Of a DNA stretch of 64,000 nt, positions 33,705 through 42,199 are shown piece by piece. The stretch's first letter is position 1. Each line of letters begins with the position of its first letter. Origin of the DNA: Planctomycetota bacterium (lineage in GTDB: Bacteria; Planctomycetota; UBA1135; GCA-002686595); contig JADJLZ010000001.1 in assembly GCA_016709875.1 (NCBI GenBank), positions 62,001 through 126,000 of the forward strand. The letters run 5' to 3'. Both the position numbers and the translations under genes were made by a program. Under the pieces are notes generated by a model. That model worked only from the letters and a program-made list of their open reading frames with translations, was not told the origin of the DNA and did no database searches.

Positions 33705-34658
33705 ATGATCCCGATCCCCTGTCGCACCTGCGGCTACCATTCCACGAGCGAGGACTGCCCGCTGTGCAGCCAGAGGCCGCGCGAAGCCTCGCTCCTGGCC
33801 CCGCGCGCGCGCGGGATCGCGCGCTTTGGCGAGGGTTTCCGGGCGCTGGGGCACGGCCTGCGCCTGCTCGCGACGACCCCGCGCACCAAGCGCCTGCTCG
33901 TGCCGCCCTTCGTGCTCACCAGCGCGGTCTTCGTGCTCGTCTTCGCCTGGGCCTGGTCGTGGATCTCGGGCGTCCTCGGCGCGCTCGACGAGGACCTCGA
34001 GGCAAAGCTCGCCCAGCTGCCCGCGCTCCTGAAGCCCGTCGTCGGCTGGCTGCTGCACACCGGTGCGCTGCTGGTGTCCGCGCGGCTGCTCGCCTTCCTG
34101 GTGCTGGCACTGACCGCGAGCCTGGTCTTCCTGTGGTGCTTCTCGGTCGTCTACGAGGCGCTCTGCGGCCCGTTCCTCGACTCGGTGCAGGCGCGCATCG
34201 AGGCGCGCTGGTTCGGCCGCGATCCGCGCGCGGTGCTCGAGGACGCGGGCGCACGTCCGACCTTCGCGCGACGCGTCGGTCGCGAGCTCTCGACCTGGTT
34301 CACGAGCATCAAGGCCTCGCTGCTCGCACTCTTCGTGCTGATCGCCTTCGTGTGGGTCAAGTTCATCCCGCTGCTCGGCGTGCCGATCTTCGCCGTCGTC
34401 GCGGGCTTCGCCACGGCGCTCACGCTGCTCGACATCCCCTTCTCGCGCCGGCGCTGGACGCTGCGCCAGCGGCTGCGCTTCCTCTCCTCAAACCTGCCCG
34501 AGTGGATCTCGCTGGGCATCGCCAGCGGTCTGTGCTTCGTGCTGCCGTTCATCGGCCCCCTCGTGGGAGTGCCGGTCGCCTCGATCGGGGGCCTGTGGCT
34601 CTTCGTGCGCCTGGACAAGGCGCCGCTGCGCGCGCCGACGCGCAGCGCACGGGCGTGA
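33705..34658 (+). CDS. EI24/CysZ-like membrane protein with a zinc-ribbon start
   Basis: 317 residues. The N-terminus has two CxxC pairs (CRTCGYHSTSEDCPLC, residues 6-21), a small zinc ribbon. Then come about six membrane helices in the EI24/CysZ arrangement (LLVPPFVLTSAVFVLVFAW; LLAFLVLALTASLVFLWCFSVVYEALCGPFLD; SIKASLLALFVLIAFVWVKF). CysZ transports sulfate; the bacterial EI24-like group with a zinc ribbon is uncharacterised. It faces away from the acyl-CoA dehydrogenase gene across 90 bases. Confidence 0.75.
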   Translation: MIPIPCRTCGYHSTSEDCPLCSQRPREASLLAPRARGIARFGEGFRALGHGLRLLATTPRTKRLLVPPFVLTSAVFVLVFAWAWSWISGVLGALDEDLEAKLAQLPALLKPVVGWLLHTGALLVSARLLAFLVLALTASLVFLWCFSVVYEALCGPFLDSVQARIEARWFGRDPRAVLEDAGARPTFARRVGRELSTWFTSIKASLLALFVLIAFVWVKFIPLLGVPIFAVVAGFATALTLLDIPFSRRRWTLRQRLRFLSSNLPEWISLGIASGLCFVLPFIGPLVGVPVASIGGLWLFVRLDKAPLRAPTRSARA

Positions 34659-34702
34659 CAGGCGGGTCACTTCCTCGCGGGCCCTGGAATCCCTATCCTC
34701 TG

Positions 34703-34717
34703 GGGGAGGTTCTCCCC
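34703..34717 (+). promoter_or_regulatory. Hairpin containing the ribosome-binding site of the response regulator
   Basis: GGGGAG and CTCCCC form a 6-bp stem with a 3-base loop directly before the ATG at 34719. The Shine-Dalgarno GGGAGG lies in its 5' arm, so the fold would hide the site and lower or regulate translation. Confidence 0.4.
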
Positions 34718-34718
34718 T

Positions 34719-35420
34719 ATGCGTTTGCTCGTTGTCGATGACGATCCCAAGTTCCGCGCCTTCGTATCTGCAGGCCTGGAGCAGTCCGGCAACGAGTGCG
34801 AAACGGTCCCCGACGGCAGCGCTGCGCTCGAGCGCCTCTCGCAGGCAAACGCGCCGGGCTTCGACATGATCCTCCTGGACGTGATGATGCCGGTGAAGAA
34901 CGGCTGGGAGTTCCTGAACGACATCCGCGAGCGCGGGCGCGAGACGCCCGTGATCTTCGTCACCGCGCGCGACTCCGTCGAAGAGCGCGTCAAGGGCCTG
35001 CGCCTGGGCGCCGACGACTACATCATCAAGCCCTTCGCCTTCGAGGAGCTGATCGCGCGCATCGACACGGTCGTGCGCCGGCGCAAGTCGCTCGCGCCGA
35101 TCGAGCTTGGAAACCTGCGCCTGGACCTCGCGCACCGCAGCGTGGTCCGCGCCGGACTGAAGGTCGACCTCTCGCCGCGTGAATTCGATCTCCTGCGCGT
35201 TCTGCTGACGCAGCCCGAGAAGGTCTTCTCGCGCGCCGAACTGCTGCTCGAGGTCTGGGGCATCGACTTCGACCCGGGCACGAACGTCGTCGACGTGCAC
35301 GTCGCGCGCCTGCGGCGCAAGCTCGAACGCACCGGAGCCGCCGTGATCCAGACCTCGCGCGGCGAGGGCTACCGCATCGCGCCGGTCTCCGAATGGGAGC
35401 AGCAGGCACCCCGGGCTTGA
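34719..35420 (+). CDS. OmpR/PhoB-family response regulator
   Basis: 233 residues. The receiver (1-118) has Asp7-9, phospho-Asp54 in LLDVMMP and the Lys of IIKPF. The winged-helix DNA-binding domain (about 130-228) shows LSPREFDLLRVL, VDVHVARLRRKLE and GYRIAP. It overlaps the sensor kinase gene that follows, a standard two-component pair. Its ribosome-binding site sits in a small hairpin. Confidence 0.95.
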   Translation: MRLLVVDDDPKFRAFVSAGLEQSGNECETVPDGSAALERLSQANAPGFDMILLDVMMPVKNGWEFLNDIRERGRETPVIFVTARDSVEERVKGLRLGADDYIIKPFAFEELIARIDTVVRRRKSLAPIELGNLRLDLAHRSVVRAGLKVDLSPREFDLLRVLLTQPEKVFSRAELLLEVWGIDFDPGTNVVDVHVARLRRKLERTGAAVIQTSRGEGYRIAPVSEWEQQAPRA

Positions 35421-36916
35421 AACCGGACGCAGCGCGGACGGCGAGACCCTGGTCGCTCGCCAGGCGGCTCACGACGCTGTTCCTGGTCAGCACGTCCCTG
35501 TTCGTGGTCGCGATCAGCGCCACGAGCGCGATGTTCATCGAGCGCTCGGTGGACAGCGAGGTCGAGAACCTCGCGCGCGAGGAGCTCGACGAGATGGCGA
35601 GCTTCTGGGAGCGCAAGGGACCGCCAACCGACGAGCGCAGCCCGTTGCCGGAAGAGAACACCCGGGGCTGGCCCACGCGCGAGGAGATCACCGCCAAGGT
35701 CCAGCGCCTTGCGGACGAGCACCGCGATTGCCACTTCGGCTGGCGCCTCTGGGGGCCGCTGCAGGGCACCGAGGGCAAGGTCCCCGAACCCATGGGCGAG
35801 TTCGGCGAAGCCTGGATGCTCACGCCGACCGAGCCTGGCTACGGACCGACCAAGCAGAACCTCCCCGTCGCGCACGCGCGCATCTGGCAGACCGACGAGC
35901 TCGCCGGCGGCTACCGCATGGGCCTGATGCTCGATGCGACCGAACGCTACGGCGTGATGCGCACGTACCTCTTCTACGCGCTGATCCTGATCCTCGCCAG
36001 CATGGCGCTCGCGCTGGTCTTCAGCCGCTTCTTCTTCGTGCGCGTCTCGCGCCTCTTGGGCCAGGTCGCCAGCCGCGCGCGCGAGGTGCGCAGCCTCGAC
36101 GAGCCGCTCGCGATCACGGTCGACCACGCGCCCACCGAGATCGCATCCATCGCCGACGCGCTCTCCGAGATGCTCGAAAAGGTGCGCCGCGAGACCGACC
36201 AGGCGCGCATCTTCACCGCCGGCCTGGCGCACGAGCTGCGCTCGCCCGTGCAGAACCTCGTGGGCGAGACCGAGGTGGCGCTGCTGCGCGAGCGCGACGG
36301 CGAGACCTACCGCAAGGTGCTCACCTCGCACCTCGAGGAGCTCCGCTCGCTCGGCGACGCGATCGACAACCTGGTCACGATCTGCTCCGCGGGTGACGCC
36401 GGCCGCAGGCAGCCGCGCGAGCTGGTCGACCTGGGCGAGGAAGCGCAGATCCGCCTCGCGCGCGAGCGCACGCAGGGCGCGCGCCACAAGGTGCAGCTGG
36501 AGCTCACGGTCGAGGGCGACACGCGCATCTGGTGCGACCGCGAGGCGCTCTTGCGCATGATCCGCAACCTGGTCGCGAACGCGATCCAGTGGAGCCCGTC
36601 CGACTCGCGCGTGACCGCTTCCGTGCGCGGTGTCGCGACCGGGATCGAGATCCTGGTCGAGGACGCCGGCCCGGGGGTCGCGCCGGAGCTGCGAGTACGC
36701 ATCTTCGAGCCCTTCTTCCGCGGCCCGCAGGCCGCCGGAAGGCGCATCGGCTATGGCCTGGGCCTGGCTCTCACGCGCATGGCGGTGGACGAGCACGGCG
36801 GCACGATCGAGGTCAGCGACTCCGCGCTCGGCGGCGCGCGCTTCCGCGTGCTCCTGCCGCGGCGCGCGCCAGGGTCGGAGACCAGCGGCGACCGATCGAC
36901 GCTGCTCACCTCCTGA
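35393..36916 (+). CDS. Membrane sensor histidine kinase, partner of the preceding regulator
   Basis: 507 residues. Two transmembrane helices (about 27-48 and 188-212) enclose a ~140-residue periplasmic sensor region. A HAMP-like linker is followed by the H box AGLAHELRSPVQNLV (phospho-His), N box NLVANAIQWSP, and G boxes VEDAGPGV and GYGLGLALT. Start is ambiguous: ATG 35393 overlaps the regulator by 28 bases, while TTG 35417 overlaps its TGA (TTGA) and gives 499 residues. The signal sensed is unknown. The 3' end is copied antisense by the decayed methyltransferase. Confidence 0.93.
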   Translation: MGAAGTPGLKPDAARTARPWSLARRLTTLFLVSTSLFVVAISATSAMFIERSVDSEVENLAREELDEMASFWERKGPPTDERSPLPEENTRGWPTREEITAKVQRLADEHRDCHFGWRLWGPLQGTEGKVPEPMGEFGEAWMLTPTEPGYGPTKQNLPVAHARIWQTDELAGGYRMGLMLDATERYGVMRTYLFYALILILASMALALVFSRFFFVRVSRLLGQVASRAREVRSLDEPLAITVDHAPTEIASIADALSEMLEKVRRETDQARIFTAGLAHELRSPVQNLVGETEVALLRERDGETYRKVLTSHLEELRSLGDAIDNLVTICSAGDAGRRQPRELVDLGEEAQIRLARERTQGARHKVQLELTVEGDTRIWCDREALLRMIRNLVANAIQWSPSDSRVTASVRGVATGIEILVEDAGPGVAPELRVRIFEPFFRGPQAAGRRIGYGLGLALTRMAVDEHGGTIEVSDSALGGARFRVLLPRRAPGSETSGDRSTLLTS

Positions 36917-37309
36917 GCGAGCGCGAAGGCCAGGCGCTCGCGCATCACCGCCAGCGCCTGCGGGTTCGAGTCGATCAGCACCGCCGAGCGGCCGTGGCGC
37001 GCGGCGGCCTGGCCCAGCGTCAAGCTGCCCGTGAAGAAGTCCAGCCGGCGATCACCGGGCCGCGAGTGCACGCGCACAGTGCGCTCGAGGATCGCCCGCG
37101 GCTTCTGCGTCGGATAGCCGGTCTTCTCCTTGCCGGTCGGGCTGACGATCGTGTTCCACCAGGGGCGGATCGATGTAGACAAGCTCGAAACGGGCGTCGG
37201 GAAAGCGCGCCAGGATCTCGAGGTTGTCGCCGAGGTGCAGCTCGATTCCGGGCCTGCGGCTGAGGGTAGTCGACGGCCAAGCGGCAGCGCTAGACTGCGA
37301 GGTCCCCAT
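36905..37309 (-). pseudogene. Decayed DNA methyltransferase (beta-class N4/N6)
   Basis: Two pieces in different frames on the minus strand. Near 37300-37150: GIELHLGDNLEILARFPD then FELVYIDPPL, the catalytic motif with Leu where Tyr or Phe is expected. Near 37160-36905: GYPTQKPRAILERT, then LDFFTGSLTLGQAAARHG and VLIDSNPQALAVM, the SAM-binding motif of beta-class methyltransferases. The ~100 or more residues that normally separate these are missing and the frame changes between them. The tail runs antisense into the kinase gene. No restriction enzyme is next to it. It is therefore a remnant with an internal deletion, not a working enzyme. Confidence 0.8.
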
Positions 37310-39005
37310 GCCCCGCTACCTCGTCACCAGCGCCCTCCCCTACTGCAACGGCCCGATCCACTTCGGCCACGTCACCGGGGCGTACCTGCCCGCCGACGTC
37401 TACGTGCGCACGCTGCGCATGCAGGGCGAGGAAGTGCTCTACGTCTGCGGTGGCGACGAGCACGGCACGGCGATCACGATCAACGCCGAGCAGGAGGGTG
37501 TGCCCTACTCCGAGTACGTCTCGCGCTGGCGCACGGCGATCAAGGACACCTTCGACCGCTTCGGGATCCGCTTCGACGTCTGGTCGGGCACGAGCATCTG
37601 CCCCGAGCACGCGGCCACGAGCCAGGAGTTCTTCCGCCGGCTCGACCAGAATGGCTACCTCCAGAAGCAATCCACGGAGCAGCTCTACTGCCCCAAGGAC
37701 AAGATGTTCCTGGCCGACCGCTACATCCTCGGCACGTGCTACTTGTGCGGCCACGAGTCGGCGCGCGGCAACGAGTGCCCCAACTGCGGCCAGGAGCTCG
37801 AGCCGCTCAAGATGAAGGTCGCGCGCTGCAAGATCTGCGGCACGACGCCCGAGAAGCGGCCGACGCTGCACTGGTACCTCGACCTCGCGCAGTTGCGCGA
37901 CGAGCACATCGGCGCCTGGTTCGCGGACCATCCCTGGAAACCCAACGTCACGGGCTTCATCGGCAACCAGCTCTCGCAGATCGGCCTGCGACCGATCACG
38001 CGCGACATGAGCTGGGGCGTGCCTGTGCCCGAGGATCGCGCGGGCGGCGAGCGCGGCAAGGTGCTCTACGTCTGGTTCGACGCGCCGATCGGGTACGTCT
38101 CGTTCACGCAGGAGTGGGCGCGCCTGCAAGGCAAGCCCGACGAGTGGAAGCGCTGGTGGCAGTCCGAGGACACGCGTCTCGTGCACTTCATCGGCAAGGA
38201 CAACATCTCCTTCCACTGCGTGATCTTCCCCTCGATGCTCTTCGGGGTGAAGCAGCAGTACGTGCTGCCCTGGCAGGTGCCGGCGAACGAGTTCTACAAC
38301 CTGCAGGGCGGCAAGTTCTCGACCTCCGAGAAGCGCACGATCCCGATCGAGGACTTCTGCGCGCGCTTCGACCCCGAGGCGGCGCGCTTCTACCTGCTCG
38401 CCTCCGCGCCCGAGACGGCCGACAGCGACTGGCGCTGGGAGGACTTCCAGGCCTGCGTCAACGCGTCGCTGGCGGACAAGATCGGCAACCTCGTCACGCG
38501 CATCCTGCGCTTCCTGGACAAGAACTACGAAGGCCAGGTCCCCGCCTGCGACGATGCGACCGCTGCGGAGTTCGAGCGCGTGCTGCTCTCCGAGTGCGGC
38601 CCGATCGGCGATCCGGCCGTGTTCGTGCGCGAGTTCAAGTTCCGGCGCGCGGCCGAGCAGCTGGTCGCCAATGCGGTCGTGGCGAACGTCTTCGTCGACC
38701 GCCTGGCACCCTGGACGCTGCGCAAGACCGACCCCGCGCGCGCCGGCGCGGTGCTCGCCATCTGCTGCGACTGGATCGCCCTGCTCGCGCGCTGGATGGT
38801 GCCCTTCATGCCCGGCAAGGCCCAGGCGATCTGGGAAATGCTCGGCAACACGGGCAGGGTCGAAGCCGGGGGCTGGCCGGAGTTGCCCTGCGCCGGTCGC
38901 TGGCGCTCGCTCGCCGCCGGACAGAAGCTCGGCACGGTCTCGGGGCTCTTCGCGAAGCTCGACGACGCCACCGTCGCCGCGGAAGTCGCCCGACTGGGCA
39001 CCTGA
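37308..39005 (+). CDS. metG: Methionyl-tRNA synthetase
   Basis: 565-residue class I synthetase charging tRNA-Met. The HIGH motif is HFGH (PIHFGHVTGAYLPAD, residues 18-32), the KMSKS loop is FSTSE in GGKFSTSEKR, and a zinc knuckle with CYLCGH, CPNCG and CKICG lies at about 144-180. The length lacks the C-terminal EMAP-like tRNA-binding extension found in some forms. ATG 37308 overlaps an ATG of the opposite-strand remnant. A GAGG lies 6 bases upstream of the start. Confidence 0.95.
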   Translation: MPRYLVTSALPYCNGPIHFGHVTGAYLPADVYVRTLRMQGEEVLYVCGGDEHGTAITINAEQEGVPYSEYVSRWRTAIKDTFDRFGIRFDVWSGTSICPEHAATSQEFFRRLDQNGYLQKQSTEQLYCPKDKMFLADRYILGTCYLCGHESARGNECPNCGQELEPLKMKVARCKICGTTPEKRPTLHWYLDLAQLRDEHIGAWFADHPWKPNVTGFIGNQLSQIGLRPITRDMSWGVPVPEDRAGGERGKVLYVWFDAPIGYVSFTQEWARLQGKPDEWKRWWQSEDTRLVHFIGKDNISFHCVIFPSMLFGVKQQYVLPWQVPANEFYNLQGGKFSTSEKRTIPIEDFCARFDPEAARFYLLASAPETADSDWRWEDFQACVNASLADKIGNLVTRILRFLDKNYEGQVPACDDATAAEFERVLLSECGPIGDPAVFVREFKFRRAAEQLVANAVVANVFVDRLAPWTLRKTDPARAGAVLAICCDWIALLARWMVPFMPGKAQAIWEMLGNTGRVEAGGWPELPCAGRWRSLAAGQKLGTVSGLFAKLDDATVAAEVARLGT

Positions 39006-39013
39006 AATGCGGT

Positions 39014-39047
39014 CGACCGGCCCCCGGAGGAATCCGAGGACCGGTCG
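39014..39047. terminator. Weak inverted repeat between metG and the HU gene
   Basis: CGACCGG and CCGGTCG (7 bp) flank a 20-base loop in the 70-base gap between convergent genes. It could terminate transcription from either side, but there is no T-tract. Confidence 0.3.
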
Positions 39048-39075
39048 AATGCGATAGGCGCAGTCGCTCAGGCTG

Positions 39076-39345
39076 TCAGAAGGACTCTTTGAGGGCTTTG
39101 CCCACTCGGAATCCCACGCGACGCCCAGGAGCGATCTGGATCGGTTCGCCGGTGTGCGGGTTGCGCCCGACGCGCGCTTTGCGCGCCTTGAGCTCGAAAG
39201 TGCCGAAGCCGGTGAGCGTGACGCTCTGATCCGACTCCAGGCCCTTGCGAATCCCGCCCAGCACCGTCTCCACGAGGAGCGCGGCCTGGAGCTTGGATGT
39301 TTTCAGCTCACCAGCGACCAGATCGATCAGGTGGCTCTTGTTCAT
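39076..39345 (-). CDS. hup: HU-family DNA-binding protein
   Basis: 89 residues, exactly HU-sized. It has the dimerisation helices (KSHLIDLVAGELKTSKLQAALLVETVL), the VTLTGFGTFE strands, and the DNA-binding arm with RVGRNPHTGEPI containing the key Pro. It ends without a basic tail. A good AGGGAGG site lies 6 bases before ATG 39345. The gene for a 33-residue Lys/Arg/Ala peptide ends 23 bases upstream in the same direction, so the two form an operon. Confidence 0.95.
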   Translation of the reverse strand: MNKSHLIDLVAGELKTSKLQAALLVETVLGGIRKGLESDQSVTLTGFGTFELKARKARVGRNPHTGEPIQIAPGRRVGFRVGKALKESF

Positions 39346-39368
39346 TCGAGCCTCCCTGGGCGCTCAGC

Positions 39369-39470
39369 TCACTTCTTCTTGCGACGGGCCTTGCGGGGGG
39401 CGGCCTTGCGGGCGGCCTTGCGAGCGCCCTTGCGAGCTGCCTTCTTGCGGGTCTTCTTCTTCATGGCCAT
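39369..39470 (-). CDS. 33-residue highly basic Lys/Arg/Ala peptide upstream of HU
   Basis: Encoded from ATG 39470 (or ATG 39464) to TGA 39369. The peptide consists almost only of Lys, Arg, Ala and a Gly/Pro, in repeats of the form KKAARK/KAARKAA and ending RRKKK. A strong AAGGAG ribosome-binding site sits 8 bases upstream, so it is very likely translated. It resembles the C-terminal tails of tailed HU proteins and histone H1-like proteins, which neutralise and compact DNA. Its gene is 23 bases ahead of hup. Codon use (cgc/aag/gcc) fits neighbouring genes. Function is inferred. Confidence 0.8.
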   Translation of the reverse strand: MAMKKKTRKKAARKGARKAARKAAPRKARRKKK

Positions 39471-39893
39471 GTGTCAGTCTCCTTGGACGAAAAGTCCGAT
39501 GGGTTGCGCCCGGTATGGGCGACGCCACGACATCAAGAGTTACTTCGGCGGGGTGTTCAGACTCCTTGCCCTCCACTTTGGAACTTTTTGACCGAGAGCG
39601 TTTCTCCGACCTGCTTCGCCCTGCACGAATCCGCTCGCAGGAGCTTTCAATCGTGGCGTCGCGAGGGAGCGCGCGCTGTGCGCGCCGCGCGCGGATTGGG
39701 AACTTGCTTTCGCGCTCGAGCGAGTTGCATTCGGCGCAGCAATTTTCGAACGAAACAGCGATCCGCGAGATCGGCGTGAGGGCCCGGGAGCGCGCCCGCT
39801 GAGAGCGCAGGGCGTGGGCTCGTGCGAGCGGTCGCGAGCGCTCCGAGAGCGGGATCGCAGGCACGCGAGCGTTCTTCCCGTTCCTGGGATCCG
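39471..39893. other. Intergenic region upstream of the basic peptide-HU operon
   Basis: About 420 bases without a convincing gene on either strand. It should hold the promoter of the minus-strand basic-peptide/HU operon. A small GGAC-GTCC hairpin with loop TTTTC lies about 15 bases before the ribosome-binding site (near 39482-39494). The stretch 39570-39760 is somewhat less GC-rich than the coding regions. I see no clear -35/-10 pair. Confidence 0.5.
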
Positions 39894-39928
39894 AAAAAAA
39901 CGGAGAAGGCGCCCGATCGGGCGCCTTC
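39894..39928 (-). terminator. Rho-independent terminator of rpmB
   Basis: A perfect 24-base palindrome (GAAGGCGCCCGA/TCGGGCGCCTTC, 39905-39928) followed in the minus-strand transcript by TCCG and seven Us. It lies 45 bases past the rpmB stop. Confidence 0.9.
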
Positions 39929-39973
39929 ACGAGTGCGGGCGACGCGTCTCGCGCGCCGTCGCAGGATCCGCGA

Positions 39974-40222
39974 TCAGGTCGCGGCCGGTGTGCGGACCTT
40001 CTTCTGGACCTTGCCCGACTTCAGGCAGCGGGTGCACAGGCGCACCTTGCGGACGGCGCCGTCGATCACGGTGCGCACCGTCTGGATGTTGGGCTTGAAC
40101 TTGCGCAGCGTGTGGCCGGTCGTCTTGAGACCGACGCCGCCGTCTTTCTTGGCGAGACCGCGGCGTGCGATCTGGCCGCCGGATTCGGTGCGCTTGCCGC
40201 AGTAGGAACAGACGCGTGCCAT
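39974..40222 (-). CDS. rpmB: 50S ribosomal protein L28
   Basis: 82 residues. Bacterial bL28 with the zinc-binding version of the motif: CSYCGKRT at the start and CTRCLKSG near the end. Also TLRKFKPNIQTV, typical of L28. It starts at ATG 40222 with a weak ribosome-binding site and ends in a strong intrinsic terminator, so it is transcribed alone. Confidence 0.95.
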   Translation of the reverse strand: MARVCSYCGKRTESGGQIARRGLAKKDGGVGLKTTGHTLRKFKPNIQTVRTVIDGAVRKVRLCTRCLKSGKVQKKVRTPAAT

Positions 40223-40315
40223 GTGGAAATCGACTCGGGGAGAGGTGGCTTACGAAACGAGGGCCGAAGAGGGTATCCAACCCTTCCCCGGCCCGCAAGC
40301 CCCCTCCCGGAAGCC

Positions 40316-40828
40316 CTAGAAGAGCTTGTCCAGGGCCGCCGCGGCGCTCTCGCCGAAGTTCGAAGCCAGGCCTTCGGTGGGGTTCAGCGGCTGGGGCGAA
40401 GCGGCGATCGCATCCAGGATGCGCTGCAGCTTGCGCGTGGTCTCCACCGCGTAGTACCGGACGAGTCCGAGGTTCGTGCGCTGGTCGAAGACCATCGCGA
40501 ACAGGGCGCGGTCGCCGACGAGCGAGACCTGGATCGAGTCCCGGTTGCCCTGGTGGAAGAGCGTCGTGAACTGTTCCTCCCCCATCAGGCGCGCGAGTTC
40601 GCGAGTCGCAGCGAAGGTGCCAGCGACGAGCGCGGAGACCGCTTCGAGCGAGCTCGCCGGCACGTCGCCGCGGCGCGTCACGAGGTGGCCTTCCTTGTCG
40701 ATCAGGAGCGCACAGCGGGCGCCCGAGAGTTCGAGGAAGCCGTCGAGCTCGCTGTCGAGGCGCGTGACGTCCTTGGCGTAGAACACCAGGCGTTCCTGGC
40801 GCAGCTTGGCATCGGAGATCTGTCCCAT
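40316..40828 (-). CDS. Roadblock/LC7-domain protein (MglB-like)
   Basis: 170 residues. The Roadblock/LC7 fold spans about residues 20-140: GARCALLIDKEGHLVTRRGD, SLEAVSALVAGTFAATREL and ALFAMVFDQRTNLGLVRYYA. In MglA/MglB systems such dimers bind the small GTPase and act as its activating protein. It lies 22 bases after the GTPase gene, the last member of a five-gene cluster on the minus strand. A C-terminal extension of ~30 residues has no match. Confidence 0.85.
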   Translation of the reverse strand: MGQISDAKLRQERLVFYAKDVTRLDSELDGFLELSGARCALLIDKEGHLVTRRGDVPASSLEAVSALVAGTFAATRELARLMGEEQFTTLFHQGNRDSIQVSLVGDRALFAMVFDQRTNLGLVRYYAVETTRKLQRILDAIAASPQPLNPTEGLASNFGESAAAALDKLF

Positions 40829-40850
40829 TGCGGTTCTCCTGCGGGGTCTC

Positions 40851-42194
40851 TCAGAAGAGCGAGAAGACGAACTTGGCGACCACCCCGCCGAGCACCAGCG
40901 CGGCGACGACGAAGACCATCGTGTAGATCAGCGACTTGCTCTTCTTCGGAGCGACGGGGGTCGGCGCGGGAGCCGCGGCGGCAGCGCGCTGTCCACGTGC
41001 GGTCGGCGCCGGACGTGCTGCGGCCTGCGGGGCCGGAGCGCTGCGCGGCTGAGCACCCAGCGTGCGCGGAGTCGGCAGACCGCGCGCCTCCTGGACGGGC
41101 GCGGGTGCCGGAGCCGGAGCGGGCGCCGGAGCGGCCGCGCGCGGAGCGTGGTACTGCTGCTGCATCGGCTGCATCGCCGGGGCCTGCCCGGGCGCCGAAG
41201 CCATCGAGAGACTCGCCTGCGCGGGAGCCTGCGCCGCTGCGGCCTGCGCCGAGTTCAGGCTGATCGTCTGCTGCGCTTGCGCGGGAGCCGGACGGGCGTG
41301 CTGCGGCTGGGGCTGCTGCGGCGGTGCGTGGATCGTCGTGCGTGCGAGCGGCTCCTTGCCGCCGAAGGTCGGCACGGGCGGAAGGCCGGTGTTCGCGGCG
41401 GGAGCCGCGGCGGCCGCGGGGCGCTGGAAGCCGCGCTGGTAGGCGGTCTGCGTCAGCGAGCGTCCACCGGCGGCGGCGGGCTGCGGATGGAATCCGGTCT
41501 GCGCGACCGCGGCGGCGACCGGGGTCGGAGCGGCCACGGGCGCACTCGCGACCGGAGCCGCAGGGTGCGGCGTGTGCGCCGCGGGGGCCGGCGTCGGGGC
41601 AGCGGGCTTGTTGCCGCCGTGGATCGACTCGAGCACCTTCGCCGCCAGCGACTTCAGCGTCGGAAAGACGCCCTGGCCGGTGTTGGCGACCGCTTCGAAG
41701 ATCGGGAAGCCGTGCGGGTTGAGGATGCGGTTCAGCTCCTCGACCGGCAGCGCGTCGGGCAGGTCGCGCTTGTTGTACTGCAGGATCACCGGGATCGAGG
41801 TGATGCTCTTGCCGTACTCATTGAGGTTCTGCTCGAGGTTGCGCATCGACTCGAGGTTCTCCTCGATCATCGAGGCGGAAGAGTCGGCCACGAACACGAC
41901 GCCGTCCACGCCCTGCAACACGAGCTTGCGCGTCGAGTTGTAGTAGACCTGGCCGGGCACCGTGTAGATCTGGAAGCAGGTGCGCATCCCGGCGACCGTG
42001 CCCAGGTCGAGCGGCATGAAGTCGAAGAACAGCGTGCGATCGCCGTCCGTGCTGATGCTCGTGAGCTCGCCCTTGTTCGGAACCGGTGCCCGCTGGTGGA
42101 TCACCTCGAGGTTGGTCGTCTTGCCCGACATGCCCGGGCCGTAGAAGACGATCTTGGCATTGACCTGCTTCTGCGCAAAATTGATCTGAACCAT
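40851..42194 (-). CDS. MglA-like small GTPase with Pro/Ala linker and C-terminal membrane anchor
   Basis: 447 residues against ~195 for ordinary MglA. The G domain is complete in 1-194: P-loop GPGMSGKT (19-26), switch motif TVPGQVYYNSTRKLVL (78-93) and NKRDLP (141-146), with MglA-specific FFDFMPLDLG. Then comes a ~220-residue Pro/Ala/Gln-rich low-complexity linker (195-418), and a single transmembrane helix at about 422-445 (IYTMVFVVAALVLGGVVAKF) at the very end, predicting a tail-anchored GTPase. MglA controls polarity and motility in other bacteria. It lies between two Roadblock genes. ATG 42194 matches the family start. Confidence 0.9.
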   Translation of the reverse strand: MVQINFAQKQVNAKIVFYGPGMSGKTTNLEVIHQRAPVPNKGELTSISTDGDRTLFFDFMPLDLGTVAGMRTCFQIYTVPGQVYYNSTRKLVLQGVDGVVFVADSSASMIEENLESMRNLEQNLNEYGKSITSIPVILQYNKRDLPDALPVEELNRILNPHGFPIFEAVANTGQGVFPTLKSLAAKVLESIHGGNKPAAPTPAPAAHTPHPAAPVASAPVAAPTPVAAAVAQTGFHPQPAAAGGRSLTQTAYQRGFQRPAAAAAPAANTGLPPVPTFGGKEPLARTTIHAPPQQPQPQHARPAPAQAQQTISLNSAQAAAAQAPAQASLSMASAPGQAPAMQPMQQQYHAPRAAAPAPAPAPAPAPVQEARGLPTPRTLGAQPRSAPAPQAAARPAPTARGQRAAAAAPAPTPVAPKKSKSLIYTMVFVVAALVLGGVVAKFVFSLF

Positions 42195-42199
42195 CTCTA

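Noticed and set aside
39580..39800. Possible small gene upstream of the basic-peptide/HU operon
   Set aside because: Open frames exist on both strands but are short, lack ribosome-binding sites and have no protein-like pattern.
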